A DNA stretch of 64,000 nucleotides from Apostichopus japonicus (lineage: Eukaryota; Echinodermata; Holothuroidea; Aspidochirotida; Stichopodidae). The notes under the pieces are model-generated. The model was not told where the DNA came from. It did no database searches and was given only the letters and a program-made list of their open reading frames with translations. The position numbers were made by a program, and so were the translations under genes. The DNA lies in NCBI RefSeq assembly GCF_037975245.1, contig NC_092568.1, positions 13,975,501 to 14,039,500 of the forward strand, given 5' to 3'. Within the stretch, counting starts at the first letter, position 1. Each line of letters opens with the position of its first letter. Of the stretch, positions 57,765 to 64,000 are shown piece after piece.

Positions 57765-60633
57765 GTGCCAACGTTGGACCAAGATGGGGTTAAGTGGCTA
57801 CGGGGTTTTGAAAATTACTTAATCGCTATGAACATTGAGGAAGATGTACGTAAACGGGCATTGATGCTGCACTATGCAGGACCCCAAGTATACGATATTT
57901 TTGACACTTTTCCAGACACTGGGGATGCCAAAGATTATAACATAGCCAAAGATGCCCTATCAAAATATTTTTCGCCCAAACCAACGTAGATTTTGAGACC
58001 TATAGCTTTCGCTCAGCAAGGCAAGAGTCGTCGGAAACTATCGATCAGTACCATACGAGGCTCAGGCGTCTTGCCGCATCATGCACTTTTGGCGACACAG
58101 ACAGAGAAATTAAAAGTCAAATCTTACAGTCGTGCGTATCGAGTCGACTACGCCGCCGAGCACTACATGAGGATATGAAACTCATAGATTTACTTAACCG
58201 GGGCAGGTCATTTGAGATATCAGACCAACAAGCACTGCAAGCAGGCATAATGGAGGAGAACAATCAAACGACAACTGTCAACAACATCCGTAAATCTCAA
58301 CAAAGACCTTTTCATTCTCACAATCGCCAACAAAAGCGTTCCTTATTCAACGGCAAAAGTAATCATTGTCGCAACTGCGGTGGATTGTACCCTCACCCAG
58401 ATGGTCCGACAACATGCCCAGCATATGGAGCGGATTGCAGGTACAGCCACAAGCTGAATCCCTTTGTAAAGCACTGCCAGTCCAAGAAACTGTAACATGG
58501 AAAACAGCCCAGGCAAAGCCAACCCAACCGCACCAATCGGTCTCGACACAATGTACATATGCTCGAGGATCACACCACCAGCACCGACTGTAACTCCAGT
58601 GACTCAAGCGACGACAACTATGTGTATAGCCTCAGTCAAAGAAATTATGCAATCTCTCACACATCCATACTGATTCTGAACACGCCCTTAGACTTTTTCA
58701 TCGACACTGGCGCAGGTTTTAACATTCTTGACAAACTAGCATACGACAGTCTCCCTAAATTCCCCGACACTGAAACCGTCTCATATTAATGTGTTCGCAT
58801 ACGGATCGAAAACGGCAATACATATCGCATAAACATTTGAGTGTGTTGCGGAATCCAAAGCAAAACTCGCGTTCGCAGTTTTCAACGTTCCCGCTGATAC
58901 GCAACATACGTTGCTTGTTAAGCCACTGCACAGCATCTGAACTTGGTATTGTGAAAATCATCAACGCTGAGATGAAGCCAGTATACAGTCCCAACTCGGC
59001 AAAGAGATCGACCCAAGCAAGCAAAGGAATTGGGGAGCTAAATGATTATCAACTCATAGACGACACTGTTGCACCCGTTGCGCAACCCCACCGTCGTATC
59101 CCTTTCCACGTTCGGAAGAGTGTGGAAAAAAGAGCTCAAAATCCTAGAGGAGAACGATATCATTCCAAATATAACAGGCTCTACTCCTTGGATTTCCCCA
59201 ATTGTCGTTGTACCCAAAGCTTACAACCCTGACAGAGTAAGACTTTGTGTTGACATGCGCTCACCAAACAAAGTCATCAGACGCGAACGTCATATCACGC
59301 CAACGGTAGACGACCTCTTTCACGACATCAATGGTGCCACGATTTTCTCCAAACTTGACCTCAATGCTGGATATCACCAAATCGAGCTAGACGAAGCGTC
59401 CAGATTTATCACGACTTTTTCTACGCATGTTGGTTTAAGACGATATAAACGTCTCAATTTTGGAATTTCATCAGCAACCAAAATATTCCAAAATATCATT
59501 AAACAAGTTCTTCACGGTATTTCTGGCGTAATCAATTTTAGCGACGACATACTTGTTTACGGACCGTCACAAGGCGACCACGACAAAAGTTTGGAAGCGG
59601 TGTTCAAACGTTTAAGTGAACACAACCTTACTATCAACAAGGAAAAGTGTACCTTTTACAAACACGCTTTGGAATTTTATGATTACGTGTTTTCTCGACA
59701 AGGCATCTCTGCAGACCCAAAGAAAAAGCGTCCAAACAGAATGCATCTCCAACTAAGAACGCGACATATGCACGCAGTTTTCTCGGCATGATAAACTACT
59801 GTTCCCAGTTTATTCCAGACTTCGCAACACTCGCCCAACCATATCCGCGAGCTAACCCACAAAAACTCCAAATGGTCATGGACAGAGCGACTTCAGACAT
59901 CGTTCGAGCAACTGAAAGCCCACCTAACGAGCATCAAAGTTATGGCTTATTTCGATTCCGGAAAGCAGACCGAGCTAGTTGTAGATGCTAGTCCTGTTGG
60001 AATTAGCGCAATCCCCTCACAGAAGGGAAATGACGCCGAATCACAACGCGTTATCGCATACGCTAGTCGCACCCTAACTCCCGTAGAACAACGCAACTCG
60101 TAGACAGAACGTGAAGGTCTCGCAATTGTATAGGGATATGAACATTTCCGATTGTATCTTTTAGGATCACATTTCACGTTAATCACCGATAACAAACCGT
60201 TAATGATAATATTTAATAACCCTATGTCCAAATCCCCTGCTAGGATTGAACGACGAGCGTTACGACTAGAATCATATCACTTCACGACTCAGTACAAGCC
60301 AGGAACAAGCAATCCTGCTGATTATTTGTCACGTCACCCGTACACCAACAACACACCAGACAAAGACCACAAACTGACTTGCGAAGCAGAACAGTACGTT
60401 AACTACGTTTCTGCTAACGCTGCACCTAACGCAATGACATTGACAGACATCATCGATTCGTCAAATTATGACGCAACAATTTCTGCCGTTGTTGACGCCA
60501 TCAACAACGATAACTGGCATATTACCATAGGTACATGTGACGACACTGTCGACAAACCAGCACTCAGGTCAATCCATACCATCCGTAATGAACTGACCGT
60601 TATGAACGACAACATTCTCCTACGTGGGACAGG
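57765..60633 (+). pseudogene. gag-pol pseudogene of the decayed Gypsy element
   Basis: Gag matter (WLRGFENYLIAMNIEEDVRK) runs from about 57795 and changes frame near 57988. Of the two zinc knuckles (58369-58479) the second has lost a Cys and its His. The protease keeps the canonical IDTGAGFNILD (about 58698). Reverse transcriptase (59120-59730) has LDLNAGYHQ and FSDDILVYG. RNase H (59940-60320) has VVDASPVGISA, then two stops, then TDNKPL and NPADYLSRH. Frame changes also fall near 58800, 59125 and 59790. The frame ends about 100 codons past RNase H, before the integrase finger. Unlike the intact copy, its protease triad is canonical. Confidence 0.9.
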
Positions 60634-60733
60634 GGTGAGGGTTGAGGGTTGATGGTTGAGGGTTGAGGGTTGAGGGTTGAGGGTGAGGGTTGAGGGGTGA
60701 GGGTTGAGGGGTGAGGGGTGAGGGGTGAGGGGT
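60629..60733 (+). repeat. GGTTGAG heptamer array
   Basis: About 14 units of GGTTGAG and shortened GGTGAG/GGGGTGA variants directly follow the truncated Gypsy coding sequence. The unit resembles, but is not, the TTAGGG telomere repeat. Confidence 0.85.
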
Positions 60734-61260
60734 AGTGAATCGCAGTCAGTAGGGTTGAAATATTATCACGTTAGATGTGCTACCATAGTATTACTCTCCT
60801 ATTTACATCTTCTGTCTATTTTCCCCGTGAAATACATTCGCAAATTTTTTTGGTCTCTCTATAAAACTTCATCAAAGTGCAACCTTTTTTTCCTTCTCCT
60901 TCTAAACATATTACTTTCCTCTGTGAATACATGATTTTAATATGCATAAAGAAGAACAAATACAACTTCAACACAATTGTCAGGATTACATCATTCACAC
61001 TGCTGTTGCCAGATGCTTTCACAAATATTATCCCCAAATTGATGATATTAATATCTTCGCAATAACATACAAGTATACCTGCACGTGTTTGGCCAAAATA
61101 TGTTGACGGTTTGGATCATCAGCCCAGAATTAACGGTGAAGCGATGTCATCAGTCTTGCATAGTAGACAACCTGCAGTCTTTGAAGTATATGAGAATGCC
61201 TTTGCAGAATCTCTAACACTTCTGGGCAAGGTACCTGTGCATTTCCTTTTTCACACATAG
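60734..61260. other. No gene seen
   Basis: AT-rich spacer between the heptamer array and hAT copy B; nothing coding was supported. Confidence 0.4.
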
Positions 61261-62935
61261 CAGGCGCGTATCCAGGGGGCGTTGGGGCGCGCGCCCCCAG
61301 GATAAGAAAAAAGGGGAGAGAAAAAAAAGAGAGAAGAAAAAAGGGAAAAAAGAGGGAGGAAAAATGAGGAGGAAGGAAGGGAAAAAAAGAAAGAGGGGAA
61401 AAGGAGAAAAGAAGAATAGGAGAAAAGGAGGTAGCCTGAAGAAAAACGCCAAGATACCGGGAAGAGAAAGACGAACAGTGACATAATTACAGCGCTGATC
61501 CCTATTATATACACAGGGTAGCCAGTGACGGATCGAGGATTTCGGAAGGGGCGTGCGCCTCAACCTACCCCGTACACTGACAACTCTAATTTTGACGTTT
61601 CCATTTTCCTCTCTCACTAAAATATATATGTAGTATATCATGACGCGTGTGTGTGTATTGCACAATTGTACAATTGTGCTATGAAACCAACTGTGGCAGG
61701 TCTTCAACTCGATCGAGTCGTCGGGGAACATGACGCATTTAGGTATTAGACCAGGATCTATATGCGAACTGCACTAGACATGTCCTTCGATGCAACAATG
61801 CCTTCCAGAGAAAAAATGTTATACACTCCGACTTGAATGCTAATTGTTACCCCAAACCTAGTACCGTAACTCATACAATGAATCTAAAAATTAAATTCCG
61901 CATGCGATTTAGAATTGAGCACATTTCCTGTGAATATCATGTAGTGGGTCCAAGGGCGTATCATTACCGGGGGGGCGGACGCACCCATCACTTCTTGAGA
62001 TTGTTCCCATCTGCATGAAAACGCGCGCCCACAACCCTACGCCCACCCATCTGATCGCTTCCCGATGAGTTACGAAACTTAATTAATGACTTTCGCCTGT
62101 ACCAAGACAAAATCCGGCAACACACCACTTCATCGATGATAAGTGATCGGGTTGCGTGTTAGTGACGTCTGGAGGTCGAACACTCTCCACATGGAATGTG
62201 ACCACTCCCGATTTTACAATTTCCCAAAATCAGGCCCCGAAAAATCCCAAGAAATCCCAAAGACATTGTACTGTATGGATATCTAGCGATATCTATATAT
62301 AGAGATGAAAATCCCAAGATATTCCCTAAACTGAAAGCAAATAGAGAATCGAAGCCTTCAGTGTGTAATGATCTTAAAACTGCGCGTCTTTCTAAATGAA
62401 AAGAATGTGGGGCATTGCCAATAATCAGATAAAAGTTATTTGTTTCAGTCTCATTTCAATTAATCGAATGTTTAAAGCGAACAGTTGATATCACATCATA
62501 TCAGTAACCATGAAAATGGCGTTCCAGGATGAACAGCCTCCAAACTGTCTATATGTGTAGTGTTCGGTTTCGGAAATGTCTGGTATTTCTCATTTCCTTA
62601 AACGAAGTTTTATAGTAGCCGTTATAAGAGGCAAGTTAATATTTGTACACCAATACATGTGCGCAGATCCTAGCGGGGACAGTGGGACGCGTCCCCACCA
62701 ACTTTTTCAGTGGCGGGGACATGATATACCGTGTCCACACCAATTTGTCTTGACCAAACGTTGCATTTCAAATTCCCCTGTATTGAACTTTGACGCAGTT
62801 TGTTCCAGCATTGTGCAAATGACATGCTATAAAAGACGAGAATTATTACTATTGACACTGTTAGGCGTGACTTCTCCGCTGAAATATTAACATATACACG
62901 AGACTGGTAAATTGTGGTCAGCACTAAACGGACTT
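61261..62935. mobile_element. Mosaic hAT-like element, copy B, right end lost
   Basis: The left end CAGGCGCGTATCCAGG is followed by the same polypurine tract and body as copy A (41660-44909). Similarity stops abruptly near 62935 and no right TIR was found. It lacks the TTAA insertion of copy A but shares the left end of the nested hAT MITE (about 62655). It has about 75 bp (about 61883-61955) that copy A lacks. The 172-codon minus-strand frame here is shared with copy A but is largely translated polypurine. Confidence 0.75.
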
Positions 62936-64000
62936 TGGAGACGATAATTGGAGACGATAATCTCTTTAAACATATTTCACAACCAGTACATAGATTGACA
63001 ACGTTACAGCTCTGCTGTACAAAATCTTTTTAGAACTGAAAAAAAGGTTCGATCATGCGCATTAGGAACTAGAGCCGTATCTACTATACGGCTCCGTTTG
63101 GACCCATAACCTAGACACGTAGGACCGGTATGACAAAAAAACGGTAAAGATCCCTGTTTGCAGTGATTAATGCGTTAAACAATAAACTTCTGCTGATGGA
63201 TTATCACTGCTAAATCAACATATGCATTAATATGCATGGCCTCCTTTAATTTCTCCCTCTTTTCTTTAATCTTTCCTACTACCTAGTGAGGTTACAAAAT
63301 ATTCCGTTCATGTGCGCATTAATATAAACTGACCCCTCGTCCAATTCAACAGTGTCAACAAGGGTTGTATTATTTTGTTTATAGCATGACCAAGGTTAAA
63401 TCAGTTACCATCTAAAGTAAGTAAATAGCTTGGAAAACTAACCACACAGTGTTGACATCACTGAACACACAGTGCCAACTTAGTGCCAAATATCACTTTT
63501 TAACAAAATATCACTGGCTAACATTGAATATATCAAAGAAAATGGAATGCAGAATAATAAAGTAAACCCTAAAATCAGAAATTGTTAATTAGGTGGAAAA
63601 GCACAGGAGACAAAAATTATCAACGGGTACATAGATGGCACATGCAATATGTCTTCGGGAATGAATGGCATGTTATGAATTAATTACCGTACTTGTTGTT
63701 ATTTATGTTGTCTATAGTATTTTTCGTCTTTCGCTTCGAGGAGTTGGGTGTGGGACTACCGCCTCCCTTTCCCCTCCTTCCCCTTCACTCTCTCAATCAC
63801 CCTCTAGACCCATGCTACATGTACATGCACTTTATGAATAAGTGGTACTTAAATAAGGACCCTTAACAACTCCATGTTTAAAGGTTATAGTCAATTTTGA
63901 TATGCTGAATACCGTTAAACAAGTGTCCTATTAGTCATTTAAAGTGGGCTTAACTAACTACTTAGGTCTATAGTGTAACAACCCAACTGCAAAACATAAG
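62936..64000. other. No gene seen; one short hairpin
   Basis: AT-rich. A hairpin GAGCCGTAT-CTACT-ATACGGCTC lies at 63072-63094. ACACAGTGTTGACATC and ACACAGTGCCAACTTAGTGCC words repeat near 63445-63490. No exon was supported. Confidence 0.4.

Larger units (their letters stand above)
57416..60633 (+). mobile_element. Decayed Gypsy/Mag-like element, 3' truncated
   Basis: A probable 5' LTR (57416-57606, TGTAATGTAGTA...ATATCACA) is followed by the same ten-base primer binding site as the intact element (57608-57617). Gag, protease, reverse transcriptase and RNase H follow in order with many lesions. The integrase, polypurine tract and 3' LTR are missing; the coding sequence stops at a GGTTGAG array. 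Confidence 0.85.

Noticed and set aside
60629-60733. Interstitial telomere repeat
   Set aside because: The unit is a heptamer GGTTGAG, not TTAGGG; only an analogy is justified.
1-64000. CRISPR arrays, operons, phage or bacterial systems
   Set aside because: Introns, SINEs, LINEs and a spliced NAA30 show this is animal nuclear DNA; tandem arrays lack the repeat-spacer pattern.

Overview
This is nuclear DNA of an animal, most likely a marine invertebrate deuterostome such as an echinoderm. That placement is inferred, not proven. It rests on AT-rich spliced genes with GT-AG introns, a Mag-type Gypsy retroelement, DIRS-like and CR1/L2-like remnants, tRNA-derived SINEs, many hAT- and Kolobok-like DNA transposons, THAP and P2X7-type domain fragments, and a strong excess of the palindrome TAGGCCTA. 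No prokaryotic operon, rRNA, CRISPR array or intact tRNA gene was seen.

The one clear host gene is NAA30, the catalytic subunit of the NatC N-terminal acetyltransferase, on the minus strand. Four coding exons were assembled by eye: 47242-46262, 34865-34742, 32930-32875 and 22555-22418. Together they encode 432 residues with consistent GT-AG junctions and reading phases. The introns (11.4, 1.8 and 10.3 kb) are full of repeats. A perfect splice donor abuts the stop codon, so the 3' UTR is probably spliced.

Layout. 1-4.43 kb: an almost complete minus-strand Gypsy/Mag element with an open 1281-residue Gag-Pol. 5-10.3 kb: a tRNA-derived SINE, a broken P2X7 C-terminal-type domain on the plus strand, and two spliced-looking minus-strand exons, one carrying the end of a THAP domain. 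10.5-12.3 kb: a LINE tail split by a hAT element. 13.9-14.4 kb: a DIRS-like RNase H relic. 18.2-20.06 kb: a Kolobok-like element with TTAA target duplications and a THAP exon, itself holding a hAT MITE. 22.4-47.2 kb: NAA30 and its introns, with a LINE, several TIR elements with 6-bp duplications, GACC-rich minisatellites, SINEs and a mosaic hAT element. 47.8-48.65 kb: a roughly 180-bp tandem array upstream of NAA30. 49.8-50.7 kb: an unusual TIR-bounded array of GATATC palindromes. 51.4-54.8 kb: a hAT element with perfect 8-bp duplications and nested MITEs. 55.7-56.2 kb: a 53-bp tandem array. 57.4-60.6 kb: a decayed plus-strand Gypsy element ending in a GGTTGAG array. 61.26-62.94 kb: a second copy of the mosaic hAT element.

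Most of the window is layered transposon insertion. Several insertions can be ordered in time because target duplications, interrupted genes or an empty paralogous site are visible. All family assignments were made by eye from motifs; no database or alignment was run.
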